A DNA stretch of 64,000 nucleotides, taken from Streptomyces sp. 2131.1. GTDB taxonomy: Bacteria > Actinomycetota > Actinomycetes > Streptomycetales > Streptomycetaceae. Under the pieces are notes generated by a model. That model did not search any database. It was given only the letters and a program-made list of their open reading frames with translations, and had not been told where the DNA came from. Shown one piece after another: positions 1 through 7,646 of this stretch. Numbering within the stretch: the first letter of the stretch is position 1; each line of letters starts with the position of its first letter. The stretch spans positions 4,886,001 through 4,950,000 of the forward strand of contig NZ_FNSY01000001.1 in NCBI RefSeq assembly GCF_900105515.1, in the 5' to 3' direction. The position numbers were made by a program, and so were the translations under genes.

Positions 1-431
1 ACCGAGTCCTTGGCGCGGTCGGCGAGGCCGACGAGCTCGATGGCCCGGTCGACGGCGGCCCGGTCGGCCTTGCGGGGGATGCCCAGCCGGGTGCGGGAGA
101 GGCGCCCGGCGGAGACGACCTCGCGGATCGTGGCGGGTACGCCGCCGGCCGCCGTGGTGCGCTGCGGTACGTAACCGACCCGGGCCCAGTGGCGGAAGCG
201 GCGCAGCGGGGTGCCGAAGAGCTCGACGGTGCCGCCGGTCAGCGGGACCTGGCCGATGACGGAACGGACCGCGGTGGACTTGCCGGAGCCGTTGGCGCCG
301 AGCAGGGCGACGACCTCGCCGCGGCGCACGGTCAGGTCGATACCGCGCAGCACGGGGCGTGCGCCGAGGGTGGCGGTGGCGTCGCGGACGACGATCACGG
401 GTTCGCGGTCGGGGTTCTGGGGCTCGGGCAT
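1..431 (-). CDS. znuC: Zinc/manganese ABC transporter ATP-binding protein, C-terminus beyond window
   Basis: This is the ATPase of a metal ABC importer. It would power uptake of Zn(II) delivered by the lipoprotein encoded just upstream (znuA). The visible N-terminal 143 residues contain a Walker A motif GANGSGKST at residues 45-53 and a Q-loop (GYVPQ) near residue 90. The signature and Walker B motifs lie past the window edge. I chose the ATG at 431 because GGAGG sits 5 bases upstream. An in-frame GTG at 491 that overlaps the znuA stop (GTGA) is a possible alternative and would indicate translational coupling. The gene is co-directional with znuA and probably shares its Zur-controlled promoter. 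The ZnuB permease is expected further left. Confidence 0.88.
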   Translation of the reverse strand, partial: MPEPQNPDREPVIVVRDATATLGARPVLRGIDLTVRRGEVVALLGANGSGKSTAVRSVIGQVPLTGGTVELFGTPLRRFRHWARVGYVPQRTTAAGGVPATIREVVSAGRLSRTRLGIPRKADRAAVDRAIELVGLADRAKDS

Positions 432-487
432 GAGCGCCTCCGGTGCTGCTGCGCGGTTCGGGCCGGTGGGTGCGGTGGGGTCGTCGC

Positions 488-1456
488 TCACTTCGCGCCG
501 AGTGCCGTGCGCAGGGCGGCGAGGTTGGACTTCATGACCTCGATGTAGTCATCGCCCTTGGATGCCTTGGTGATTCCCTCAAGGGGGTCCAGGACGTCGG
601 TGCGCAGTCCGGTGTCGCGGGCGACGGTCTTCGCGGTCTTGTCGCTGGCGAGTGTCTCGAAGAAGACGGTGGTGACCTTCTTCTTCTCCGCGACGGAGTG
701 CAGGGCGCTGATGCGGGCGGGGCTGGGCTCGGCCTCGGGGTCGATGCCGGCGATGCCCTCCTGGGTGAGACCGTAGCGCTCGGCGAGGTAGCCGAAGGCG
801 GAGTGCGTGGTGATGAACGTCTTCGTCGCGGTGTTCTTCAGCCCGGTCCGGTACGCGGTGTCGAGCGCGCCCAGCTCGTTGACCAGCGTGTCGGTGTTCT
901 TGCGGTAGTCCGCGGCGTGGTCCGGGTCGGTCTTCTCCAGCGCCTTGCCGACGCCCTTGGCGACCTCGCTGTACTTCACCGGGTCCAGCCAGATGTGCGG
1001 GTCGGCGCCGGCCTCCTCGCCCTCGTGCTCGTGGGCGTGCTCGTCGTGGCCGTGTTCCTCGCCGCCGACCTCCGTGCCGTGGTCCTCCAGCGAGGTCAGC
1101 GTCGTGACGTCGAGGGTGTTCTCGGACTCCGACTGCTTGATCGCGTCGTCGACGGCGGGCTGGATGCCCTTGAGGTAGAGGATGAAGTCGGCGTCGGTGA
1201 GGCCGCCGATCTGCCGGGGGCTTAGCTCCAGCTCGTGGGGTTCCACGCCGGGCTTGGTGAGGCTGGAGACCGAGACGTGGTCCCCGCCTATGCGCTCCGC
1301 CAGGAACTGCATCGGATAGAACGACGCCACCACGTCGAGCCGGTCGCCGCTCTTGTGATCGGAGGCGTCGGAGGACGAGCAGGCGGTGAGGGCGGTGAGA
1401 CCGAGGGCGGCCGCGCCGGCGACGGCGGCGGTGGATATGAGGCGGCGTACGTTCAT
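488..1456 (-). CDS. znuA: Zinc ABC transporter substrate-binding lipoprotein
   Basis: This cluster A-I solute-binding protein captures Zn(II) outside the membrane for the ZnuBC importer. It is 322 residues from the ATG at 1456, normal for the family. It has a lipoprotein signal with an LTAC lipobox (residues 23-26). A His/Glu-rich loop (HGHDEHAHEHE, roughly residues 130-155) precedes DPHIWLDP. Family metal-ligand histidines are visible in VEPHELEL, DPHIW and THSAFGY. I prefer the ATG at 1456 over in-frame ATG 1465 or TTG 1474. A TTGACA (1493-1488) and GAAAAT (1469-1464) promoter would start transcription almost at 1456, giving a leaderless mRNA. Two Zur-like palindromes cover that promoter, so repression by zinc-loaded Zur is likely. 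Confidence 0.93.
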   Translation of the reverse strand: MNVRRLISTAAVAGAAALGLTALTACSSSDASDHKSGDRLDVVASFYPMQFLAERIGGDHVSVSSLTKPGVEPHELELSPRQIGGLTDADFILYLKGIQPAVDDAIKQSESENTLDVTTLTSLEDHGTEVGGEEHGHDEHAHEHEGEEAGADPHIWLDPVKYSEVAKGVGKALEKTDPDHAADYRKNTDTLVNELGALDTAYRTGLKNTATKTFITTHSAFGYLAERYGLTQEGIAGIDPEAEPSPARISALHSVAEKKKVTTVFFETLASDKTAKTVARDTGLRTDVLDPLEGITKASKGDDYIEVMKSNLAALRTALGAK

Positions 1457-1492
1457 GACAGTCATTTTCAACAAAAGTGGAAACGATTGTCA
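1456..1492 (-). promoter_or_regulatory. Two candidate Zur boxes over the znuA promoter
   Basis: Two 15-bp imperfect palindromes are visible: TGACAGTCATTTTCA at 1456-1470 and TGGAAACGATTGTCA at 1478-1492. Both resemble the actinobacterial Zur consensus TGaaAAtgATTtTCA. One overlaps the -35 (TTGACA, 1493-1488) and the other the -10 and start codon, a layout expected for repression. The assignment rests on motif similarity and on the zinc transporter downstream. Confidence 0.7.
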
Positions 1493-1526
1493 ACAAGCGG
1501 GGTTCGCGGCCGGGACCGATACCGAT

Positions 1527-1557
1527 TTGATCGAAGGGGCGTGGCCGCCGGTAATCT
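1527..1557 (+). promoter_or_regulatory. Candidate glyS promoter
   Basis: TTGATC at 1527-1532 and TAATCT at 1552-1557 are separated by 19 bases and lie 45 bases before the glyS start, divergent from the znuA promoter. No T-box features were seen. Confidence 0.45.
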
Positions 1558-1602
1558 GGGCCCTTCGCCCGCCCGTTCCGTCGTCGTAATGAAGAGAGCA
1601 CC

Positions 1603-2985
1603 GTGGCCGCCGACAAGATCGACACCATCGTCAGCCTGAGCAAGCGCCGTGGCTTCGTCTACCCCTGCAGCGAGATCTACGGTGGCCAGAAGGCCGCCTG
1701 GGACTACGGGCCGCTGGGTGTCGAACTCAAGGAGAACCTCAAGCGCCAGTGGTGGCGCTACATGGTCACCTCCCGCGAGGACGTGGTCGGTCTCGACTCG
1801 TCGGTCATCCTGGCCCCCGAGGTGTGGGTGGCCTCCGGCCACGTCGCCACGTTCTCCGACCCGCTTACCGAGTGCACCTCCTGCCACAAGCGCTACCGCG
1901 CGGACCACCTGGAGGAGGCGTACGAGGAGAAGCACGGCAAGGCGCCCGTCAACGGCCTGGCCGACCTCAACTGCCCGAACTGCGGCAACAAGGGCACGTT
2001 CACCGAGCCCAAGCAGTTCTCCGGCCTGCTCTCCACGCACCTCGGCCCGACCCAGGACTCCGGCTCGGTCGCCTACCTGCGCCCCGAGACCGCCCAGGGC
2101 ATCTTCACCAACTTCGGCCAGGTGCAGACCACCTCGCGCAAGAAGCCCCCGTTCGGCATCGCGCAGATGGGCAAGTCCTTCCGCAACGAGATCACTCCGG
2201 GCAACTTCATCTTCCGCACGCGCGAGTTCGAGCAGATGGAGATGGAGTTCTTCGTCAAGCCGGGCGAGGACGAGCAGTGGCAGGAGTACTGGATGGAGCA
2301 GCGCTGGAACTGGTACACCGGCCTCGGCATGCGCGAGGAGAACATGCGGTGGTTCGAGCACCCGCAGGAGAAGCTCTCCCACTACTCCAAGCGCACCGCT
2401 GACATCGAGTACCGCTTCCGCTTCGGCGGCAGCGAGTGGGGCGAGCTGGAGGGCGTCGCCAACCGCACCGACTACGACCTCACGGCCCACTCCAAGGCCT
2501 CGGGCACGGACCTCTCCTTCTTCGACCAGGAGAAGAGCGAGCGCTACACCCCGTACGTCATCGAGCCCGCGGCCGGTGTCGGCCGCGCGATGCTGGCCTT
2601 CCTCCTCGACGCCTACAACGAGGACGAGGCGCCGAACGCCAAGGGCGTCATGGAGAAGCGCGCCGTGATGCGCCTCGACCCGCGCCTGGCACCGGTCAAG
2701 GTCGCGGTCCTCCCGCTGTCCCGCAACCCGCAGCTCTCGCCGAAGGCCAAGGGCCTCGCCACCGACCTGCGGCAGAACTGGAACATCGAGTTCGACGACG
2801 CGGGCGCCATCGGCCGCCGCTACCGCCGCCAGGACGAGATCGGCACGCCGTTCTGCGTCACCGTCGACTTCGACACCCTGGACGACAACGCGGTCACCGT
2901 CCGCGAGCGCGACACGATGAAGCAGGAGCGCGTGTCCCTGGACCAGATCCAGGGCTACCTGGCCACCCGGCTGCTCGGCTGCTGA
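1603..2985 (+). CDS. glyS: Glycyl-tRNA synthetase (class II, dimeric type)
   Basis: This cytoplasmic enzyme attaches glycine to tRNA-Gly. It is 460 residues, the usual actinobacterial length. The class II motifs are present: AAWDYGPLG near residue 30, motif 2 in SFRNEI...FRTREFEQMEMEFF (about 190-216), motif 3 in EPAAGVGRAML (about 322), and an anticodon-binding domain from about 360. A zinc-ribbon insertion uses C91/C94 and C124/C127. The start is GTG 1603 with a purine-rich GAAGAGAG about 5 bases upstream. It appears monocistronic, with its own promoter and a strong hairpin after the stop. Confidence 0.97.
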   Translation: MAADKIDTIVSLSKRRGFVYPCSEIYGGQKAAWDYGPLGVELKENLKRQWWRYMVTSREDVVGLDSSVILAPEVWVASGHVATFSDPLTECTSCHKRYRADHLEEAYEEKHGKAPVNGLADLNCPNCGNKGTFTEPKQFSGLLSTHLGPTQDSGSVAYLRPETAQGIFTNFGQVQTTSRKKPPFGIAQMGKSFRNEITPGNFIFRTREFEQMEMEFFVKPGEDEQWQEYWMEQRWNWYTGLGMREENMRWFEHPQEKLSHYSKRTADIEYRFRFGGSEWGELEGVANRTDYDLTAHSKASGTDLSFFDQEKSERYTPYVIEPAAGVGRAMLAFLLDAYNEDEAPNAKGVMEKRAVMRLDPRLAPVKVAVLPLSRNPQLSPKAKGLATDLRQNWNIEFDDAGAIGRRYRRQDEIGTPFCVTVDFDTLDDNAVTVRERDTMKQERVSLDQIQGYLATRLLGC

Positions 2986-3006
2986 CGGCCGCACCCGCTG
3001 AACGAG

Positions 3007-3039
3007 CCCCCGCTTCCGCGCCCGCCGCGGAACCGGGGG
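3007..3039 (+). terminator. Hairpin after glyS
   Basis: CCCCCG plus TTCCGCG pairs with CGCGGAA plus CCGGGGG around a short GC loop, 20 bases after the glyS stop. There is no U-tract, which is common for Streptomyces terminators. Confidence 0.6.
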
Positions 3040-3109
3040 CCTCTGCGTCGGGGGACCGCGGGCGGAAAACCTGGTGAGGCGGACGCCCGGTGTGGGTACC
3101 GTCCTGACC

Positions 3110-3139
3110 ATGTATTCGTTCTTCCAGATCTACGAGTGA
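3110..3139 (+). CDS. Possible 9-residue leaderless leader peptide (MYSFFQIYE)
   Basis: This tiny ORF reads MYSFFQIYE. A -10-like TACCGT (3097-3102) ends 7 bases before its ATG, the spacing of a leaderless start. Two hairpins follow: 3144-3167 (GCGGCGGG/CCCGCCGC) and 3183-3200 (GAGGTC/GACCTC). The next gene starts at 3228. A Phe/Tyr-rich peptide followed by hairpins resembles a translational attenuator, but no amino-acid pathway gene lies downstream. It may instead be chance. Comparison of related genomes would decide. Confidence 0.3.
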   Translation: MYSFFQIYE

Positions 3140-3227
3140 GAGCGCGGCGGGCCCGACCACCCGCCGCCCCCCGGATCGATCCGAGGTCGCGAGAGACCTC
3201 ACCGAGACCACACATTGGGAGAACCCC

Positions 3228-3458
3228 ATGGCCAAGAGCCGCAACAACCTCCTCGGCGTCGGCGGACAGCGCAAGAAGCTGTCCCGCTCCGGGGCGCAGG
3301 GGGCCGGCCCCGCCGGAGAGGCCGACCGCAGGACGGCCGCCGACCAGAAGCAGGAGCTGCTCCGCAAGATGCGGGAGCGGGCCGAAGGGCCCGCGCAGCC
3401 GGACACCGCGGACGCCGAGGCGTCGGCCGCGGAGCCGGAGGCCCCGGCGCAGAGCTGA
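3228..3458 (+). CDS. Small conserved basic protein, DUF6243-like
   Basis: This 76-residue hydrophilic protein has a conserved-looking start (MAKSRNNLLGVGGQRKKLSR), a charged helical middle, and an Ala/Glu/Pro-rich acidic tail. It has no membrane segment or signal peptide. The N-terminus resembles what I remember as the actinobacterial DUF6243 family, whose function is unknown. The start is supported by GGGAGAA 5 bases upstream of ATG 3228. It is followed by a perfect hairpin terminator and preceded by the possible leader ORF at 3110. Confidence 0.75.
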   Translation: MAKSRNNLLGVGGQRKKLSRSGAQGAGPAGEADRRTAADQKQELLRKMRERAEGPAQPDTADAEASAAEPEAPAQS

Positions 3459-3497
3459 CGAGCGCGTGGGCGCCGAAGGCGCCTGCTCTCGCCCTGG

Positions 3498-3523
3498 CAG
3501 CCCGGGCCGTTCGGCCCGGGCTG
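3498..3523. terminator. Perfect 11-bp hairpin terminator
   Basis: CAGCCCGGGCC-GTTC-GGCCCGGGCTG is a perfect inverted repeat with a tetraloop, 40 bases after the 76-residue ORF. The MFS gene on the other strand ends 130 bases away, so it may serve both directions. Confidence 0.75.
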
Positions 3524-3655
3524 TCGCGCGACTACGGCCTCGCCGGGGGTCGGCCCACACGGGCCCGCCCCGGCGAGGCCCCCGCCGCCCGCCGTGCCGC
3601 CGTACCGTCGCGCGGCCCCGCGACCGCCCGGACACCGCGCCCGCAGGGCGCCACC

Positions 3656-5128
3656 TCACCCCACCGTGCGCGGCAGCCGCAGGCTCAGCGCGGCCGTCAG
3701 GGCGACCGCGGCCAGCTGCACCAGCAGGGTCACCACCAGCGCGTCCCGCATCCCCGAACCGGGTGCCAGGGCCAGGAACAGCGAGCCGAGCGTCGCCACG
3801 CCGAGGGTCAGCGTCGCCTGCTGGGTCGTCGTCATCACGCCGCCGCCCACCCCGGCCCGCTCCGGCGGAACGTCCGACAGGATGATGCGGAAGATGACGG
3901 GCAGCTGGAGGCCCTGGCCGAAACCGGCGACGGCCATTCCCGGCATCAGGCCCGCCATGCCCAGGTCGGGCCAGCCCCGCCACACCGTGAGCGCGAGCAC
4001 CGCCACGCCCACCGCCTGGATCAGCCCGCCCGCAGTCACGACCCGGCTGCCGTACCGCCGTACCAGCCGGGGGCCGGCCAGCGATGCCACGAAGAAGGCC
4101 ACCGCCATCGGGGCGATCGACAGGCCGGACTGCGCCGGGCCCAGCTTCAGGCCCTGCTGGAGCGCCACCGCGATGACGAACATGAAGCCGCCGAAGCCCA
4201 CCGAGAACGGCACCACCAGGGCGAGACCGCGCCGCAGCGACTCCAGGCGCAGCAGGCTCGGCGGAACCAGCGGGGTCAGCCCGCGCCGGTCCGCCCGCCG
4301 CTCCACCCGGTAGAACGCCGCCGCCGCGAACGGGAACAGCGCCAGCGACACCCAGGTCCACAGCGGCCAGCCCGCCGCCCGCCCCTCCGTCAGCGGGGCC
4401 AGCAGCGTCAGCAGCGACACCGCGAGCAGCAGCGTGCCCGGTACGTCGACGGGCGCCGGCCGCTCCGACCGCGTCTCGGGCACCGTGCGCGCCGCCAGGA
4501 CCAGGCCGACCGCCGCGACGGGCACGTTGACCAGGAACACCGAGCGCCAGCCCGCGCTCTCGCCGAACACCGAGGACATCGGCGCGGCGGCGACCAGCGC
4601 GCCGCCCAGGATCTGGCCCGCGACCATCGAAAGCCCCGCGGTCGCCCCGTACAGGCTCATCGCCCGGGCCCTGCGGTGGCCGGAGGTGGCCGCCTGGATG
4701 GTGGCCAGTACCTGCGGGAGCATCAGCGCGGCCGACGCGCCCTGCGCGACCCGCGCCCCGACCAGGGACCAGGCGTCCGGGGCCAGCCCGCAGGCCAGCG
4801 AGGTGAGTCCGAAGGCCGCGATGCCGGCCAGGAACAGCCGGCGCCGGCCGGCCATGTCGCCGAGCCGCCCGCCGAGTACGAGCAGCACGGCGTACGCGAG
4901 CCCGTAGCCCGCGACGACCAGTTCCAGCAGGGCGGGGCCCGCCGCGAGGTCGTGGTCGATGGTGGGCAGGGCCACGTTGACGATGAAGAAGTCGATCAGA
5001 GGGAGGGCCGCGCCCAGCAGCACCGTGAACAGTCCCAGCGTGCCGAGCACCGGGCCGGGATGGTCGTGGCGCACGACCGGGGAGGCCGTGGCGCTTGCCG
5101 TTGTCGTCCGTACAGATGATTCACTCAC
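3656..5128 (-). CDS. MFS drug exporter, DHA2 family
   Basis: This is an integral membrane drug:H+ antiporter of 490 residues with about 14 predicted hydrophobic helices. It opens with LIDFFIVNVALPTIDHDL and carries the family loop GGRLGDMAGRRRLF. The second half is typical of EmrB/QacA exporters. I placed the start at GTG 5128 (VSESSVRTT). Longer readings only run through the divergent intergenic region and the opposite gene. It is divergent from an XRE regulator at 5241, with paired CCTGGTAC motifs in the gap, suggesting local control. The substrate cannot be told from sequence. Confidence 0.87.
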   Translation of the reverse strand: MSESSVRTTTASATASPVVRHDHPGPVLGTLGLFTVLLGAALPLIDFFIVNVALPTIDHDLAAGPALLELVVAGYGLAYAVLLVLGGRLGDMAGRRRLFLAGIAAFGLTSLACGLAPDAWSLVGARVAQGASAALMLPQVLATIQAATSGHRRARAMSLYGATAGLSMVAGQILGGALVAAAPMSSVFGESAGWRSVFLVNVPVAAVGLVLAARTVPETRSERPAPVDVPGTLLLAVSLLTLLAPLTEGRAAGWPLWTWVSLALFPFAAAAFYRVERRADRRGLTPLVPPSLLRLESLRRGLALVVPFSVGFGGFMFVIAVALQQGLKLGPAQSGLSIAPMAVAFFVASLAGPRLVRRYGSRVVTAGGLIQAVGVAVLALTVWRGWPDLGMAGLMPGMAVAGFGQGLQLPVIFRIILSDVPPERAGVGGGVMTTTQQATLTLGVATLGSLFLALAPGSGMRDALVVTLLVQLAAVALTAALSLRLPRTVG

Positions 5129-5154
5129 GCCACCGACGATCGCCCGGCACGCAG

Positions 5155-5184
5155 CCTGGTACCAGAGTGTCTTTATCCTGGTAC
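5155..5184. promoter_or_regulatory. Paired CCTGGTAC operator-like repeats between exporter and XRE regulator
   Basis: CCTGGTAC occurs at 5155-5162 and again at 5177-5184, 22 bp (two helical turns) apart, inside the 112-bp divergent promoter region. The first copy is part of the palindrome TGGTACCA. Same-face spacing suggests a dimeric regulator site, most simply for the adjacent XRE protein. Confidence 0.5.
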
Positions 5185-5240
5185 AAGGACCACCAGGCAC
5201 AGGCGGTCCGCAGTCCCCGCACCGCCCGCACCCTGGAGGC

Positions 5241-6140
5241 ATGACGACCATGGCGACGCCGGCCACGCAGACGGCCGCCCCCGGCGGGGGCGAGCCCGAC
5301 GTCCGGCGGCACGAACTCGCGAACTTCCTGCGCAGCCGCCGCGAACGGATCACCCCCGAGCAGGTCGGCCTCGTCCGGGGCCGCCGCCGGCGGACGCCCG
5401 GGCTGCGCCGCGAGGAGGTCGCCCAGCTCTCCGCCGTCGGCGTCACCTGGTACACCTGGCTCGAACAGGCCCGGGACATCCAGGTCTCGCCCCAGGTCCT
5501 CGACGCCCTCGCCCGCGCCCTGCTGCTGGACCGCAGCGAGCGCAGCCACCTCTTCTCGCTCGCGGGCGCCATCGATCCCGCCCCCGGCACGGACTGCCCG
5601 CACATCACCACGGCGCTGCGCACCATGCTGCGGCAGCTGGAGCCGATCCCCGCCTGCGTGCAGAACAGCCGGTACGACATCCTCGCCCACAACCGTACGT
5701 ACGGGCGGCTGCTGTGCGACATGGACGCGGTCGCGCCCGAGGACCGCAACGTCATGCTGCTCGCCTACACCAACGAGCAGTGGCGCGCCTCGGTCATGGA
5801 CACGGCCGAGGTGACCCGCTTCATCACCGCCAAGTTCCGCGCGGCCATGGCGGAACACCTCGCCGAGCCCGCCTGGAAGGAGCTGCTGGGGCGGCTGGAG
5901 GCGGCCTCGCCGGAGTTCCGCGAGAACTGGGCCCGGCACGAGGTCGTCGGGGCGGGCAGCCGGTCCAAGGTCTTCCGCAACGCCTGGGTGGGGCTGCTGC
6001 GCGTCGAGACCACCGACCTCTGGCTCGGCCCGTCGGCCGGCCCCCGCCTGGTCAGTTACGCGCCCCGCGACGCGGAGACGCGCGAGCGGCTGGAGCGGCT
6101 CCAGGAACTGGTCCGCGCGGCGGAGGCCGCAGAGGACTGA
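5241..6140 (+). CDS. XRE-family regulator with MmyB-like ligand-binding domain
   Basis: This is a 299-residue DNA-binding protein. Its N-terminal helix-turn-helix (about 25-95) includes LANFLRSRRERITPEQVGL, TPGLRREEVAQLSAVGVTWYTWLEQ and SPQVLDALARAL. Its C-terminal half (about 120-290) looks like the MmyB-type sensor domain common in Streptomyces, with FRAAMAEHLAEPAWKELLGRL and a W-rich stretch. The start is ATG 5241 with GGAGG 4-5 bases upstream. The divergent layout with the DHA2 exporter (5128) suggests it controls that pump, probably through the paired CCTGGTAC sites. The ligand is unknown. Confidence 0.88.
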   Translation: MTTMATPATQTAAPGGGEPDVRRHELANFLRSRRERITPEQVGLVRGRRRRTPGLRREEVAQLSAVGVTWYTWLEQARDIQVSPQVLDALARALLLDRSERSHLFSLAGAIDPAPGTDCPHITTALRTMLRQLEPIPACVQNSRYDILAHNRTYGRLLCDMDAVAPEDRNVMLLAYTNEQWRASVMDTAEVTRFITAKFRAAMAEHLAEPAWKELLGRLEAASPEFRENWARHEVVGAGSRSKVFRNAWVGLLRVETTDLWLGPSAGPRLVSYAPRDAETRERLERLQELVRAAEAAED

Positions 6141-6149
6141 GCGGCGGAC

Positions 6150-7631
6150 TCACGCCCCCGCCCGCGCCGTCGAGGAGTGGGCGGCCGGGCCCTCGGCCAC
6201 GGGCTCCGCCAGCCGTTCCGCCGTCCGGCGTGCCGTCCCCCGCGCCCAGCGACCGCTGCTCAGCGCCCCCACGAACAGGACCGCGAGACCGCAGCCCGTC
6301 ACGATCCACCAGCCCGGCCTGCTCGCCTCCACGAAGCCGTCCGCCGAGCCGGCGGATCCGAGGGACCCGCCCAAGCCCGCCGCCAGGACCGCGCCGATCA
6401 CCGCGACACCGAGGGTCTGCCCGATCTGGCGGCTCGTGGAGGCGACGGCCGCCGCCACGCCCGCCTGGGAGCGGGGCATGCCGGAGACCGCGGTGTTGGT
6501 GATGGGCGCGTTCACCGAGCCGAAGCCCAGGCCGAACAGCACGTACGCGGCGAACATCGAGACCGTCCCGGTCTCCGCGTCGAACGCCGCCAGCATCAGC
6601 CCGCTCACCGCCATCGCCCCGCCCGCGATCAGCAGCGGGATGCGCGGCCCGCGACTGGCCACCAGCCGCCCGGACAGCGGCGACAGCAGACACACCACGG
6701 CCGCCATGGGCAGCGTGTAGAGCCCGGCGTCCAGCGCGCTCAGCCCCCGGACGTCCTGGAGATAGAGCGTGTTGAGGAAGAGGAAGCCGCCGAGCGCGGC
6801 GAACGCGCTGACCGCGATCACGGTGGCCCCGCTGAACGGCACGCTGTGGAAGAACCGCAGGTCGATCAGCGGGTCCGCGCGCCGCGGCTCGTACACGAGC
6901 AGTCCCACCAGGGCCGCCGCCGCGAGACCGGCGAAGAGCAGGATCTCGCCGGAGGTCCACCCCTTCTGCGGGGCCTCGATGATCGCGTACGTCAGCGAGC
7001 CGAGCAGTGTGATCACCAGGAACTGGCCCAGCGGGTCCGGGCGGCGGGCCCGGTGGGCGCGCGACTCGGGGACGTAACGCCAGGTCAGCAGCAGGGCGGC
7101 GAGGCCGACCGGGAGGTTGACCCAGAAGATCGACCGCCAGCCGACCGAATCGACCAAGGTGCCGCCGACCACCGGGCCGGCCGCCATCGAGATGCCGACG
7201 ACGCCGCCCCAGACCCCGATCGCACGGGCGCGCTCGCGCGGATCGGTGAAGGTGTTGGTGATGATCGACATCGCGACCGGGTTCAGCATCGAGCCGCCCA
7301 CGGCCTGCACCATCCGGAAGGCGATGAGGGCCTCCAGGTTCGGCGCCAGCGAGCAGAGCGCCGAACCCAGGGTGAACAGGACCAGCCCGGCCATGAAGAC
7401 CTTGCGCCGGCCGATCCGGTCGGCGGTGGAACCCGCGAGCATCAGCAGGGAGGCGAGGACGAGCGTGTACGCGTCGATCGTCCACTGCATCCCCGCGACG
7501 CTCGCGTCCAGTTCCCGGCGCATGGCGGGCAGGGCGACATTCAGGGCGGTGGAGTCGAGGCTGACGATCAGCAGGCTCATGCAGCAGATCGCCAGCACCA
7601 GCATCCGTCGTCGGTGGCTGAGCTCAGGCAT
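6150..7631 (-). CDS. MFS multidrug exporter, DHA2 family
   Basis: This 493-residue membrane antiporter has about 14 hydrophobic helices. Motif D1-like VSLDSTALNVALPAM is near residue 25, and motif A (GSTADRIGRRKVF) is near 68-80. Motif C-like GPVVGGTLVDSVGWRSIFWVNLP lies near 150. The C-terminal tail is Ala/Arg-rich. The start ATG 7631 lies only 15 bases after the beta-lactamase stop on the same strand. There is no strong ribosome-binding site in the gap, so translational coupling is likely. Co-expression of a secreted beta-lactamase and an exporter suggests a joint antibiotic defence unit, though pump specificity is unknown. Confidence 0.88.
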   Translation of the reverse strand: MPELSHRRRMLVLAICCMSLLIVSLDSTALNVALPAMRRELDASVAGMQWTIDAYTLVLASLLMLAGSTADRIGRRKVFMAGLVLFTLGSALCSLAPNLEALIAFRMVQAVGGSMLNPVAMSIITNTFTDPRERARAIGVWGGVVGISMAAGPVVGGTLVDSVGWRSIFWVNLPVGLAALLLTWRYVPESRAHRARRPDPLGQFLVITLLGSLTYAIIEAPQKGWTSGEILLFAGLAAAALVGLLVYEPRRADPLIDLRFFHSVPFSGATVIAVSAFAALGGFLFLNTLYLQDVRGLSALDAGLYTLPMAAVVCLLSPLSGRLVASRGPRIPLLIAGGAMAVSGLMLAAFDAETGTVSMFAAYVLFGLGFGSVNAPITNTAVSGMPRSQAGVAAAVASTSRQIGQTLGVAVIGAVLAAGLGGSLGSAGSADGFVEASRPGWWIVTGCGLAVLFVGALSSGRWARGTARRTAERLAEPVAEGPAAHSSTARAGA

Positions 7632-7646
7632 CCATCGATAGTACGA

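Noticed and set aside
1475..1602. T-box or other riboswitch upstream of glyS
   Set aside because: The leader is only about 40 nt after the predicted start and shows no T-box motif or long stem.
3215..5119. Long plus-strand ORF of 634 codons opposite the MFS gene
   Set aside because: Its composition (Arg/Gln/Pro/Gly-rich) is that of an antisense frame in high-GC DNA; the minus-strand exporter is clearly real.
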